Assembly (NCBI GenBank): GCA_902728285.1
Contig: CACVBU010000362.1
Span: 1,469,540 to 1,533,539, forward strand
Length of the DNA: 64,000 bases
Reading direction: 5' to 3'
Source of the DNA: Clytia hemisphaerica
Lineage: Eukaryota; Cnidaria; Hydrozoa; Leptothecata; Clytiidae
Positions 12,001 through 20,108 of this stretch are shown here, piece by piece. Under the pieces are notes generated by a model. That model ran no database searches. It worked only from the letters and a program-made list of their open reading frames with translations, and was not told where the DNA came from. A program made the translations under genes and the position numbers. How positions within the stretch are numbered: the first letter of the stretch is position 1; every line of letters begins with the position of its first letter.

Positions 12001-12045
12001 CGCTATAATATCCTCAATCTTAAAGCCATGCTCTTGGGACGCCAT
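1..12045 (-). CDS. ARFGEF3: ARFGEF3 (BIG3) orthologue, 5' half, 18 exons, runs off the left edge
   Basis: This gene encodes a homologue of brefeldin A-inhibited GEF 3, a large HEAT-repeat-like member of the Sec7 family that in vertebrates is a regulator on secretory membranes rather than a proven exchange factor. I joined exons 12045-11879, 11297-11216, 10915-10781, 10549-10481, 10189-10079, 9394-9367, 9067-8971, 8206-8087, 7817-7514, 7233-7115, 5607-5273, 5004-4879, 4276-3845, 3221-2536, 2237-1880, 1311-1165, 607-445 and 52-1. All have GT-AG borders and compatible phases, giving 3,531 nt (1,177 codons) with no stop. Family matches are strong: ARTIYVIAGELVRLVGAL and PQHRIEALKVIQEV (exon 9), ILGSPQRIFDLAGP (exon 10), LVCLSLDGFRRAARLCCDLG (exon 16) and KLHAAHVLSMDALLAAGLEL (exon 17). 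The vertebrate protein is about 2,180 aa, so roughly half is present. No Sec7 catalytic-loop motif of the FRLPGE type is visible, as in known BIG3 proteins. BIG1/BIG2 is less likely. Confidence 0.9.
445..607 (-). CDS. ARFGEF3: ARFGEF3 exon 17 (163 nt)
   Basis: It reads ASCGYFINEKKQLSKNGI and then VKLHAAHVLSMDALLAAGLE, ending NHVF. This is a close match to the BIG3 segment HTAHVLCMEAILSVGLEMGS. The Arg codon at its end is split with exon 18. Confidence 0.9.
845..1053. mobile_element. Tc1/mariner-type MITE, GTTCTTATA family, 209 bp
   Basis: It lies in the ARFGEF3 intron between exons 17 and 16. Its ends are inverted copies (left CAGTTTTTTTTATATAAGAA, right TTCTTATAAAAAACGTG) flanked by TA. It contains internal ATGTTCTTAA repeats. 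Related copies lie at 11360-11595, 13129-13259 and about 33780-34120. It has no coding capacity. Confidence 0.65.
1165..1311 (-). CDS. ARFGEF3: ARFGEF3 exon 16 (147 nt)
   Basis: It reads SDSAGMKFLINNTNVNNRAE and then LVCLSLDGFRRAARLCCDLG. The second segment corresponds to the universally conserved BIG-family motif ICMSLDGLRKAARLSC. Confidence 0.92.
1404..1599. mobile_element. Short TIR element (palindrome-ended MITE), about 196 bp
   Basis: A perfect 20-bp inverted pair, TTACGTCACGAACATCACTT at 1415-1434 and its complement at 1568-1587, sits just inside T-rich ends. TCTAAT follows the right end and precedes the left, so the TSD is unclear. It lies in the intron between exons 16 and 15. Confidence 0.5.
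1880..2237 (-). CDS. ARFGEF3: ARFGEF3 exon 15 (358 nt)
   Basis: It reads NSFIQSVVDFGFPVRLSRTW, then LSEVYRLITTYDILSKAGYH and KFARRLLLSTWDQVLDTLAV. These match the BIG3 sequence around ...W.EELY..VL..... and FARYILVGCWKNLIDTL. Borders are TTTTTAG and GTAAGT. Confidence 0.9.
2536..3221 (-). CDS. ARFGEF3: ARFGEF3 exon 14 (686 nt), start of the Sec7-like region
   Basis: The first half is low-complexity and lysine-rich (SSPKKSSIKADSPKKTSAK). The second half, from GARNFARCLLGILPSVL through QQFASDVCEAV to LKLSYELNQLGYYEKSGATP, aligns with the start of the degenerate Sec7 region of BIG3. Borders are TCTAAG and GTACAT. An antisense ORF at 2750-3226 is a shadow of this exon. Confidence 0.85.
3280..3431. 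mobile_element. ACACCCCTGT-ended MITE, copy 1 (152 bp)
   Basis: Left end ACACCCCTGTCTCACAG and right end CTGTGACAAGGACGT are inverted copies, flanked by a 6-bp duplication GAGTTG. The interior carries the family phrase GATAGAAATTTTATTGTTCC. Other copies are at about 9784-10037 (left part lost) and 36136-36408. Confidence 0.6.
3845..4276 (-). CDS. ARFGEF3: ARFGEF3 exon 13 (432 nt), basic disordered insert
   Basis: It is open through 143 codons without an ATG start. The product is rich in Lys, Arg, Ser and Pro, with patches such as PPRKSPSPKLK and NLSRSHSATDLREPK, and looks disordered. It fills the linker that in vertebrates precedes the Sec7-like region. Splice sites are TTTAAG and GTATAA. 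The sequence itself is not recognisably conserved. Confidence 0.65.
4879..5004 (-). CDS. ARFGEF3: ARFGEF3 exon 12 (126 nt)
   Basis: It reads STFEDDDVILPKSVSWAEHN and continues to NKI, between TCTTCAG and GTAAGT. There is no strong homology; support comes from splice sites and phase. Confidence 0.65.
5273..5607 (-). CDS. ARFGEF3: ARFGEF3 exon 11 (335 nt)
   Basis: It reads IMDGIQE, then SVSCVVALLGTLEDLSNGRG and an acidic tail. The MDGI, ALLGTLEDLS and GLSDENI elements match BIG3. I placed the donor at ATACA/GTAAGA because only it gives the phase that exon 12 needs. The ORF runs on for about 27 codons past the donor, but those are probably intronic. Confidence 0.83.
5754..6843. mobile_element. 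TIR element made of AAGATCTT-type repeats, 1.1 kb
   Basis: Left end CCCTGGTAAAAATTCTTGA and right end TTCTTGAAAA...TTTTTACCAGGG (read outward) are inverted. The interior is full of AAGATCTTGA / AAGAATCTT repeats on both sides of a SINE. No ORF of note was found. It sits in the long ARFGEF3 intron 10 and may use a short TC duplication, which I cannot confirm. Confidence 0.55.
6432..6656 (+). mobile_element. tRNA-derived SINE with 12-bp TSD
   Basis: The head is tRNA-like: TAGTGCAGTGGTAGAGC resembles an A box and GGGTTCAACCCC a B box. The non-tRNA body ends CCTACCTTCGGGTGG...TTTTTACTT. It is flanked by perfect 12-bp duplications AAGATTCCGTCA at 6420-6431 and 6657-6668, showing retroposition into the older TIR element. 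Body-only relatives lie at 29860-29995, 45715-45870 and 49704-49800. The head is too mismatched to be a working tRNA gene. Confidence 0.85.
7115..7233 (-). CDS. ARFGEF3: ARFGEF3 exon 10 (119 nt)
   Basis: It starts ILGSPQRIFDLAGP and ends RKTDLDLFRL, as in vertebrate BIG3 (ILGSPQRLCDLAGP ... HLDLLKL). The intron to exon 11 is about 1.5 kb and carries a TIR element with a SINE inside it. Confidence 0.9.
7514..7817 (-). CDS. ARFGEF3: ARFGEF3 exon 9 (304 nt), best-conserved exon
   Basis: It reads QVLCPALIQLLGSPINDI, a poorly conserved linker, then ARTIYVIAGELVRLVGAL and a segment ending HRIEALKVIQE. This is the strongest family match in the window. Borders are ATTCAG and GTTTGT. Confidence 0.92.
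8087..8206 (-). CDS. ARFGEF3: ARFGEF3 exon 8 (120 nt)
   Basis: It reads ALQLHLDSIELILYNLSTSM and ends FVNLIW, matching the BIG3 helix before the ...CPALI... motif. The codon for Trp is split with exon 9. Donor is GTATTG and acceptor TCAAG. It contains no ATG-started ORF of useful length and would be missed by simple ORF calling. Confidence 0.85.
8386..8741. mobile_element. CCCGGGGGG-ended MITE, copy 1 (356 bp, 8-bp TSD)
   Basis: Both ends read CCCGGGGGGG...GGTACT inward, followed by a similar subterminal TATGTCCGAGCC / TATGTGCGAGCC. The interior has repeats of CCCTTTGAGAGAC. It is flanked by perfect 8-bp duplications GGTTGACG (8378-8385 and 8742-8749), typical of hAT-class insertion. It lies in an ARFGEF3 intron. 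A second copy of the same length is at 29302-29657 in the opposite orientation. Confidence 0.85.
8971..9067 (-). CDS. ARFGEF3: ARFGEF3 exon 7 (97 nt)
   Basis: It reads GVGNISTDTSKVLSHDIVML and continues to QQPN, ending two bases into a codon. The HDIVMLLKDFSLKLQ part corresponds to the BIG3 segment written DDVVSVLTVLCEKLQ in vertebrates. Donor is GTAAGT. Confidence 0.83.
9367..9394 (-). CDS. ARFGEF3: ARFGEF3 exon 6, 28-nt microexon
   Basis: This tiny exon reads HNRHSSDLK plus one base between TTTTTTTTCAG and GTAAGT. Skipping it would break the frame, because exon 5 ends in phase 0 and exon 7 needs one preceding base. That supports it despite its size. Confidence 0.7.
9784..10037. mobile_element. 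ACACCCCTGT-ended MITE, copy 2, left end missing
   Basis: The right end GTCTGTGACACAGGGGTGT is intact, and the interior has the family phrases GATGGGGATATAAATTTTAT and GAAATCAAAGTCAATTTTCC, shared with 36136-36408. The matching left terminus is not visible. It lies in the intron beside exon 5. Confidence 0.55.
10079..10189 (-). CDS. ARFGEF3: ARFGEF3 exon 5 (111 nt)
   Basis: It encodes 37 codons containing STKSACRATLTEMLSTVCQL, equivalent to the conserved BIG-family stretch with the ATLTQM-like motif. Acceptor is TTTTAG and donor GTAAGC. Confidence 0.88.
10481..10549 (-). CDS. ARFGEF3: ARFGEF3 exon 4 (69 nt)
   Basis: It encodes 23 codons, LLLRLVNPKTCDLHGPNLVK and then MAE, and lies between TTTTCAG and GTATGT. 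It aligns with the BIG-family helix that follows exon 3 and has no ATG of its own. Confidence 0.85.
10781..10915 (-). CDS. ARFGEF3: ARFGEF3 exon 3 (135 nt)
   Basis: It has acceptor AAACAG and donor GTAAGT and encodes 45 codons, ending EAQIEVMK, matching the BIG3 segment ahead of the next conserved helix. It is phase 0 at both ends. Confidence 0.88.
11216..11297 (-). CDS. ARFGEF3: ARFGEF3 exon 2 (82 nt)
   Basis: It has acceptor TTTTAG and donor GTATAT. It completes the split Arg codon and reads RDVCFLPFKIALESGSTKLA, a clear match to the first conserved helix pair of BIG-family proteins. It ends in phase 0. Confidence 0.88.
11360..11595. mobile_element. GTTCTTATA-family MITE in ARFGEF3 intron 1 (236 bp)
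   Basis: Left CCCTTTTTTATAGAACAAAC and right TTCTTATAAAAGGCCGTG are imperfect inverted ends flanked by TA. Internal AAGAACATTTTTAAGAACAT repeats match the element at 845-1053. Confidence 0.5.
11879..12045 (-). CDS. ARFGEF3: ARFGEF3 exon 1 with start codon
   Basis: The first in-frame ATG is at 12045-12043 and opens MASQEHGFKIEDIIAELNQ. The segment that follows aligns with the extreme N-terminus (DCB-like helices) of vertebrate BIG3, so this start is preferred. The exon ends with two bases of a split Arg codon before the donor GTAAAA. Confidence 0.85.
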
Positions 12046-12450
12046 TATGTTAACAAATAAATGAGCCAAAAAATAATAATATGGCCAAATCCAATGAAAT
12101 CAAGAAAAATGACTCGTCCTTTTTTACATTTTCTCTTAATTATAAGCATTAAGTTTGTGATTTTATATAAATTCTTCAAAGATAAAATTCAGAAAATTCT
12201 TCAAAAAAACACCACGTCTATTCTTCACGAAGGCTGGTCGACAAAATTTTGAAAATGAATTTGAGTAATGCGCAAGGGGAGCGGAACGTAGGCGAGTGAT
12301 CTTTTGAGCGTGCGGTCTATAATTTATGTGAAGACAATTAAAAGAAGATACAGATAGAAGAAGTGTGTTCACTGAACGGTAACAAAACTGTTTTTTGAAC
12401 TTTCGAAACACTCTTTTTGAAAAACAATGTAAACAAAAGAGTTTGAAATA
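12046..12450 (-). promoter_or_regulatory. Upstream flank of ARFGEF3 (probable 5' UTR and promoter)
   Basis: This is the sequence directly 5' of the start codon. A GC-richer patch at about 12260-12320 (CGCAAGGGGAGCGGAACGTA) stands out against AT-rich surroundings. I see no clear TATA box at a fixed distance and cannot place the transcription start. Confidence 0.3.
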
Positions 12451-12796
12451 CATGTTTTTTATAAGCAAGTGTATGCCCCTTGGTCAGGCTCGTGTATGCT
12501 TAAGTTCTTAAAGCATCCAGGCCTAGCTTATGCTTATTATATGCTTATGATTCACCCGAGCCAAGTTTTTAGTGAAATTTTGTTAAAATTTGTTCAGATT
12601 TTGGGAGCAGTGGAATGTAACTAGCCGTGGAATGTCTTTTTTTACTTGACCTCTACCAAACCTTTTTAAACAGATAAAAAATGACAACTTGAAAAATATT
12701 CCAGGCTGACATGTATGCTTATGTTATGTTTAAGAATTCTGCAAATCTGAGCATTCATATGCTTATGAGCGTTATGCTTATAAAAGAAAAAACATG
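12451..12796. mobile_element. Tc1/mariner-type MITE, ATGCTTAT family (346 bp)
   Basis: Left CATGTTTTTTATAAGCA and right TTATAAAAGAAAAAACATG are inverted ends flanked by TA on both sides. Subterminal ATGCTTATG repeats occur at both ends. It has no coding capacity. Confidence 0.65.
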
Positions 12797-13128
12797 TAAT
12801 AAAAAAAATAGCATTAAAGGTTTTGTTTTTAAATAAGAGTGATATTGTTTGCTTACTTATCAATTCAAATTCACAAGCTTTTTCACATTGGATTGATACG
12901 TATGTGGAGCAAGACTTGTCAGAAAAAGGAAATGAAAAACATTTTTTCGCTTATATCAGCATAATTTAACAAAAGCAGACACTGTCCTGATATGAAATAT
13001 GTGTCTGATATGAAACGGGAACACTTATGTAAAAATAAAACCTTTAAAGTCTATCATCTAAAGTCTGTTCTGAAAGAATCAATTTCATAACAGATCATTC
13101 ATTCTGCGAATACCGCGCACTGCCTCAC

Positions 13129-13259
13129 CACACTTTTTTATCAGAGCATCCAAAAGTTTGAAGCCTCTGGATGTTAAGAAATGTTCTCAACCTGTTCTTA
13201 ATACTTTAGCGATTGAAAGCATATGTTCTTATATAGTTTTTTTTCATATAAAAAACGTG
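13129..13259. mobile_element. Degenerate GTTCTTATA-family MITE
   Basis: The right end ATATAAAAAACGTG followed by TA and the internal ATGTTCTTATATAGTTT match the 845-1053 element. The left end CACTTTTTTATCAGAGCATC is mutated. Confidence 0.45.
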
Positions 13260-14119
13260 TACAGAGATGGGGCGGAAGTAATGATCTGACAAACTTATTC
13301 AGCCAAAACATTCCCACTGCATTACTTTTAGCTTAGACTAACAAACTAGTCTGTTAATTAATCATGTCAAAGAGCGGGAACATAAAGGCGGCGGACGTTT
13401 GCTAGAATAGGAGCTGCGTAGGAGAAAGAGCAAAAGTTGGTGAGAAGCTGCTGATTTTATCTGGCACCCAGATGGTGAAATTTTCATTCGACACGCTAAA
13501 GCTCTGAAGGTCGGGAAAATTTTCAACATCTGCAGAAGGTTTAGATTACAGAATTTTGCAAGACTGCGTCAAGGATTCTGCAGCGGGAGGTCTGGTAACT
13601 CAGCCCTCGTTTTCGGGGATTGGAGGGTCCAGCTGAAATATTTTTAGCTTCACGGGCAAGGGCTGTTAAACCCGACTGCCGATGCGGATCATCAAAGGCC
13701 GACTATCATTCCACTCCGATGGGAAATTGGCCCGCTCCCTTTAGTGCTTTAGCGTGGGCGGCCATCAATCCGCCATCGGAATATCAGATAACTGCTGATT
13801 AACAGCTTTCAGTCCTTGCCGCCGAAAAACTTCTTCCTACAATTACCTAACTACTCACGCTCACTTTTCCCACGTGATACCGTTCCAGCCCGACTGGCGT
13901 GCCACTCTATGTTTAGCTGAATAAAACGAACGCGAGTACGACTGGGTATCGGTACTCGTCGGTACTTATCTTTATGATTGAAGTGTCTTTCGGTATGATT
14001 ATCTTCAACCGATCACTGCGCGCTTAAAAGCTCATTTAATATTCATCCGATATCTGAATGAAAATACTCAGATTTCGCAGTTTTTTTTCTATTTGGTTTA
14101 GTCACATGAGTCTTTGAGG
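13260..14119. other. Unexplained GC-richer stretch
   Basis: It is noticeably richer in GC than its flanks, for example CCCGACTGCCGATGCGGATC and GGGCGGCCATCAATCCGCCA near 13.67-13.78 kb. The longest ORF (13620-13802) shows no family I recognise. It may be a decayed transposon or an upstream regulatory region. Confidence 0.3.
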
Positions 14120-14320
14120 TCCATTTTCGCAACTATAGACGCTTTCAATAAGCGCCCCGTCAGCACCTTGAACTGACTACCCAACTCCCCTCACATAGCA
14201 TGGGTTTACCCGGGCGAAGGTTCATTCACTTGTCAAGTGAACCCCTGCGAGTGGAAATCGAACCTCAGTCGCCTGTGTGTCATAATGACCACTATACCAC
14301 AGCAGTCCTCTAACGGAGAA
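14120..14320 (-). mobile_element. tRNA-derived SINE relic
   Basis: On the minus strand, TGTGGTATAGTGGTCATTAT (A-box-like) and GAGGTTCGATTTCC (B-box-like) lie about 30 nt apart. They are followed by a body with CTTCGCCCGGGTAAACCC and GTGCTGACGGGGCGCTT. The T stem does not pair fully, so a functional tRNA gene is unlikely. It belongs to a different SINE from the one at 6432. Confidence 0.5.
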
Positions 14321-14457
14321 ACAACCTTTAGAGCAAGTGAGTCGCGAGAGCAAAAACGAATAATTCTCCACACATATTTTCTTCTAGAAACGGCGAAAAA
14401 GAATTTAAAACTGTCGGGTTTTATGATTACGCTCTGGTTTTACTAGGCAGCCATATA

Positions 14458-15420
14458 TGTAAACTGAGAAACTCGTGAAATACAAAATTTCATGTTTGTG
14501 TTCTTCTTGGCTTTATTTTATTATATTCAAAATCTACAAAAATATACAAATTTAAGTTTTCCTTGTTTTTCAGTGTCTTTCTGTTTTTTGTCACATGTGG
14601 ACAGAGCTTTCTTTAAGGGTCTAGACACATTTTGGAAGTTTTCTTGCATGTCCACTTTGTTCTGGTCTTTGTCCTTTGTTTTGTTCTGCATTTTACATAC
14701 AATTCAATTTTAGAATAATTTATATAATTTATGCACAAAAAATAATTGATTTATTCATAATTTATTACATATCTACTTTGTTTTTTTATAATTTTTGTCC
14801 ACTTTGCTTTTTGACACAAAACCAGCACTTTGCTTTTTGTCATCAGTTGTCAACTAGCTTTTGAGGAGTTAACATCACTCTCAACTTTCAACTGAAGTCA
14901 ATTCAACTCAATTCAAGATGGCTTCCAGTTAACTCTTAAGCTAAGTTGGGAACATCAATCAGTCAATTCAAATCAAATCTCAATTCAAGCTCTCAAGCAA
15001 ACTTCATTCAAGCTCTTCATTTTGTCTAGGATTCTCACCACTACATTTCCTGGCATGCTGGTAAATATAGACTTATATTTTACATTTTTCTTTCAACTTA
15101 GACTTATACTTTCATAGACTTATACTTTCAACTCAGACTTATACTTTCAACTTAGACTTATACTTTCAACTCAGACTTATACTTTCAACTTAGACTTAGA
15201 CTTTCAACTTAGACTTAGACTTTCAATCAATATCAATTTTCTTTGTACATTGCTGCTAGAACTTAGATTTTCACAAAGTAGGCGTGTCAAATTTGACTTT
15301 ATTTTTTTGTTCAAGTTATTTATTAGTTATTTATTTTTTCTTTTGTATTCTTTTTTCAGTTTTGAATTCTTAATGAATTACAAAGAGCTTGCAAAGAAAT
15401 TGGTGCACACCTTTATAACA
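14458..15420 (+). repeat. 5' LTR of BEL/Pao element (963 bp)
   Basis: It begins TGTAAACTGAGAAACTCG and ends CCTTTATAACA. It includes an internal tandem array of about 18-bp units (ACTTATACTTTCAACTCAG) near 15100-15230. No canonical TGG primer-binding site follows directly; the next bases are TTCAAAACAGCACACC. Confidence 0.92.
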
Positions 15421-15445
15421 TTCAAAACAGCACACCAACAGCTAC

Positions 15446-16662
15446 ATGCGTCGAAGCACACGTGCGGCTGCAAACAAACCCATCAATTATAAATCGTTTG
15501 GCACTCAAGGCATACGATTGCCACCCGAAACAATCAGTCAAGCATCATCAAGCGATGAATCAGATGCTGATATATCAACATTAGAGCAAACGTTCAACTT
15601 ATATCAAAGTTTATACGAGAGTGATACCTCTACACAATCAGTTGACGCAAATCTTTCACAACTTGTCCGAGGTTTAACAATCAAAGACCAAATTATGGAA
15701 AACGATATTAAAAACATTTCAATTGAACAGAACGTTCTCTCTAGTGAAATTGCTGATATCGGTACAGATTATGACATTGAGTTTATGACATACAGTGAAC
15801 TGGAACAACTCTTTAAGGAAGTAAAAACAATGCGCAACCGCTTGAAAGTACTACACAATGAAATACTTCAATCTATCGGAACAGAAGAATACGAGAAAAA
15901 CTTTCTGAAATCCTACAATGAAACTATCCATAATGCACAGACAGTCATTCAACGCGTCAATGCTCGTCGAAAAGAAGTCCGCCCTGATGAGAAAAACGCC
16001 CAACGCAAAAAATCATTATCAGACTTTTTAATGAAAGAGGTAAAATCTACTATTACTTCACTTGAGGCAGTTTTTAAAGAGGATCCAAGTGCATTTAGCT
16101 ATGATGAACTTGTACTTGCTGAACGTAATCTTTCTTCACATCAACAAAGTATCAACAACCTGACAAAGCATATGGAGAAACTCCTTGTAAGTGAACATTT
16201 TCAAAAGGATGAAACTGATATTGTTACTAAGTCGTACGATGCACTCGCTAAACTGAAATCTACCTACATCACAAAGCTCGAATCAACACTCAAAGTTCAA
16301 GAGATAGCCAAGAGCAGAAATTCCAATCTTCAAAGTTGAACATTAAGCTAACAAAATTCAAAGGGTATGATTCATCTTCGGATTTTTACTCCTTCAAAAG
16401 TGACTTTGAGAAATTGCATTCAAAATCAACACCTTCCGCTCATCTTCCTGACCTCATCAAAAACAATTACCTTGAGGGGCCAGCCCTGACCCTTGTTAAG
16501 GGAGTTGACAACATCGAAGAAATATGGCGTAGACTTAAGTTATCGTACGGAGACCCAAAACTGCTTTTATCAAAGAAACTGTCTGATATTCAAAACACTA
16601 CTCGTTTATGGCGTGTCAGAAGTGACCCTGAGAAACAAATTGAGTCACTAGTAAAATGCTAA
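15446..16662 (+). pseudogene. BEL gag: N-terminal region and DUF1759-like domain, frame broken
   Basis: The polyprotein probably starts at the ATG at 15446 (MRRSTRAAANKPINYKS). A helical, coiled-coil-like segment of about 290 codons follows. At about 16336 the frame shifts, and the gag core (LTKFKGYDSSSDFYSFKSDF ... LEGPALTLVKGVDNIEEIW) continues in another frame to a stop at 16660. The core is the DUF1759-type BEL gag. I describe the breaks only. Confidence 0.82.
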
Positions 16663-17510
16663 ACTTCATGAGAGATACAATGAACTTAGCTCAGAAACAC
16701 CAAATTGAGAACTTTCTTCTTTATGGAAAAACACTTGAGGATGTTTATCAACTTATGGATGACACCCGCCAAATCAAATGGTTTTCCTTTCTTGAAGGGA
16801 AAACACTTCATCAATCAACTATCTGGGAGGAATTCATCAAATTCCTAGAGAAAGAAATATCAATCCAACAACTCAAGATGATACACTGTTCATCGCCAAC
16901 AACAATCAACCCTGGTAAACAAACACCAGGAAATGGAAAGACTTCAGGAAGTGGTAGACAAACATCACCAGGAGGTGGTGGAAGCTCATCACATCTTACA
17001 GACAACAAATCTCCAATCATCCAGACAAAGTGCTTCATCTGCGGTGAGAAGGGGCACGTCCAAACCAATGGTCCTAATAATTCCAAGTTGCTACAGTACT
17101 TCTCCTGTCCAGAGTTTGTTCAAATGAAGCCATCTCAACGATTCAGCACCCTACGCCAAAAGGGTTACTGCACACAGTGTCTGTTTCCAGGCGCTCAACA
17201 ATCAAAAGGTAAACATCAAGAAGGACGATGTCAACGCGAATTTACCTGTCCACATCCATCCCATGACGACTACGACATCAAAAAGCATGTTCTCATCTGT
17301 CAAGACCATGCTACAACTCCAGAATCCCACCAAGTCCTTCAAAACTTCAAAGAAAGATGTATTCTACGACAATCAAGACTTCAACAATTCTCTAAAGACA
17401 TCAAACTTGCATTTCACATTGATACAAAATCTCTTTCCTTCAACTCTTCAACTATTCCAAACAACCATCAGCATCAGATACTGAGGAGGAGGATAATGAC
17501 GCCATCTACA
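16656..17510 (+). pseudogene. BEL gag C-terminus with Cys/His zinc-binding motifs
   Basis: A further frame carries CFICGEKGHVQTNGPN and then GYCTQCLFPG, with additional Cys and His around 17230-17310 (ERCQREFTCPHPSHDD-like spacing). This is the arrangement seen between gag and protease in BEL elements. A Gly/Ser-rich linker precedes it. Antisense and overlapping ORFs here are shadows. Confidence 0.75.
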
Positions 17511-18757
17511 TTCTTCAAACAATCAATGTTGATGGCCAACAGCTTACGATATTTTTTGATTCAGGATGCAGCGACATGGTCATATCCCAGAGTGCAGTCA
17601 AACGTCTGGGGAAGAGAGCAAAGATGGAGTATGGCGGCAACATCCCAATAGGAGGTGTCGGCAATGTAAAAACAATCAGCTCTGGCTCCTACAAAATCAA
17701 CATTCCACTACATGACGGTCATGACGCACAACTTAAAGGACTCTGTCTTCCAAAGATCACCTCAACCTTCCCTACTTACCAACTCAAACAAGTGGAGGAG
17801 GACATCATCAATGCATATCGACAAACCGGATGCAACCCAGAAGATCTGCCATCACTCCCATCATCTGTTGGTGGGGAAATAGACATCATGCTTGGTATCA
17901 AATATCAACGCTACCATCCAAAAGAAGTATTCCAACTCAAGACCGGTTTAACAATCTTCCGCTCTTTGTTCAAGAACAGCGATGGCAGTCGTGGTGTTGT
18001 AGGGGGCCCTCATTGTGCCTTCAACGTCATCAACCAACATCACCTTGCAATAAATCAAATGAATGCGTTCCTTGCAACCCATCGTCAACTGTCAAGTCAG
18101 CAGCTTACAACCCTACCAGATATCGACCTGATTCACATCAAGGTAGAGAAAGACCATCAACAAGACCTTATGCTAGAGATCGACCAACATCCAACAGCAC
18201 ATGTCACCAGAAATATCAAGATATTTGAAGAAGCCGAAAATTCTGGTAGTCAAATCACGTATCGTTGTGTTCATTGCAGAGACTGCAAAGAGTGCAAAAT
18301 AAGTGAATCAATTGAATCAATCAGCTTGAAGGAAGAAGTGGAACAACACTTGATCAACCAATCCGTCTCAGTCGATTTGAAGAATTGCGTATCACATGCA
18401 AACTTACCACTCCTTCACAACCCAGAGACCAAGCTGGCTAACAACAAACATAAAGCACTGAAAGTCTACTTCCAACAATTGAGAAAGTTAGACAAAGAAC
18501 CAACCGACAAAGCAGATGTCATCGCATCAGAAGCCAAACTCCAAGCAATGGGATACGTTGACTACGTAGAGAACCTCACACCACAACAACAACATATGCT
18601 ATCCAATACTAAAGTACTCAATTTCATTCCGTGGAGAGCGGTATGGAAGCCAAATTCCATATCAACACCGTGCAGAATTGTATATGATGCATCGCAACCA
18701 ACTGATTCAGGATACAGTCTGAACAACATCCTTGCGAAGGGAACAAACAACATGAAA
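17500..18757 (+). pseudogene. BEL protease domain plus the first residues of reverse transcriptase
   Basis: The aspartic protease motif FFDSGCSDMVIS spans the frame break at about 17550-17590. The following 380 codons (frame from 17576) match the region between protease and RT. RT begins with the BEL-typical segment STPCRIVYDASQPTDSGYSL and NNILAKGTNN but stops there. The catalytic palm (YxDD region) and all of RNase H are absent. Confidence 0.8.
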
Positions 18758-20082
18758 CATGAAGAATGGCATTCTATACTATACTGGCAGAATTCTACCC
18801 ACAAACAATATAACAGCAACCGGAAAACTCACTAGCATTATGCTCGATCTCACCACAACTTCATTTGTTGTCCCATTGGTGGATAGGCACTCTCCAATAG
18901 CCTTCAGCATTATCAATCATATCCATTGGAACCACCCAGTTGCCAAGCATGCTGGTGTCGAAACTGTCCTTCGTTATGTACTTCAAATTGTATACATCAT
19001 TGATGGTCGGGACCTTGTTAAGCTCATTCGAAGGCGCTGTGAAAGGTGTCGGTACATTGCCAAAAAAACGATCAATGTGGAAATGGGACCGATATCAAAT
19101 CACAATTTGAACATCGCCCCTCCATTTTTTTCGACTCAGGTGGATTTGTGTGGACCATTCACATCTTACTCAAACTTTCACAAACGCACTACAATTAAAC
19201 TATGGATGGTAATCTTTTGCTGCACAACTACATCCGCCACCAAGATAAAAATCATGGATGATTATAGCACGCCCGCATTCATCTTATCATTTACACGATT
19301 CACCAGTGAAGTTGGATACCCAAAGTACTTACTACCTGACGAAGGAAGCCAACTTGTCAAGGGATGCGGAACCCTCAAATTATCGTTTCGAGATATCCAA
19401 AACCGCCTTTTTCAAGATGTTCTCGTTGAATTTGAAACCTGTCCTGTATCCGGCCATCACATGCACGGCAAGGTGGAACGAAAAATTCAGGAAATCAAGA
19501 AGTCCCTTGAAATCAACTTCGATAAGTATCGTTTCTCCGTGCTCCAATGGGAAACCGTCGCCAGCCAGCTGTCTAACACTATCAATGATGCACCATTGGC
19601 TCTCCGTGGACATACAGAATTTGAAGTATCTGACATCTTGACCCCCAACAGACTTTTGTTAGGACGCAACAATGACAGAAGTCCAACTTTTCCAGTCGAA
19701 GTCACAACTAAACCCGACAAATTTCTCAAGCAAAATCAGGAGCTTTTCAATGCCTGGTTTGAAGTATGGTTAACAGTTCACGTACCAAAACTCATGCATC
19801 AACCCAAATGGTTTGACAATTCATTCAATCTGAAAGTTGGTGATATCGTTTTATTCAAGAAACAGAAAACCTGCTTTGCAATACCTACCAATACGGGAAA
19901 ATAAAGAACGTTGAGACAAGCAAGGATGGTCGCATTCGCAGAGTTGAAGTCCAATACCGGAACGAAACCGAAAACTTCGATCGTACCACCTACAGACCAG
20001 CGCGTGGCTTGGTAATGATTCATCCTGTAGATGAGTTGGATTTGTACAATGAGTTGATCTTAAATGATATTGACGACAATTG
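18758..20082 (+). pseudogene. BEL integrase and C-terminal DUF5641-like domain
   Basis: Starting after the deletion junction, ILYYTGRILPTNN leads into a His/Cys zinc-binding N-domain (HWNHPVAKHAGVET ... CERCR). The DDE core follows: D in TQVDLCGPF, D in LLPDEGSQL, E in HGKVERKIQE. The C-terminal domain starts FNAWFEVWLTVHVPKL. A frameshift near 19,880-19,900 separates it from its end (VEVQYRNETENFDR ... IHPVDELDLYNEL), which stops at 20082. Confidence 0.85.
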
Positions 20083-20108
20083 AAATTTTGCATATGCCGG
20101 CCGGGCAG

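Noticed and set aside
13620-13802. 60-codon ORF in the GC-richer stretch
   Set aside because: No recognisable domain, no splice or homology support; left as unexplained sequence.
18562-18819. Minus-strand ORF opposite the BEL element
   Set aside because: It is antisense to the RT remnant and has no independent support.
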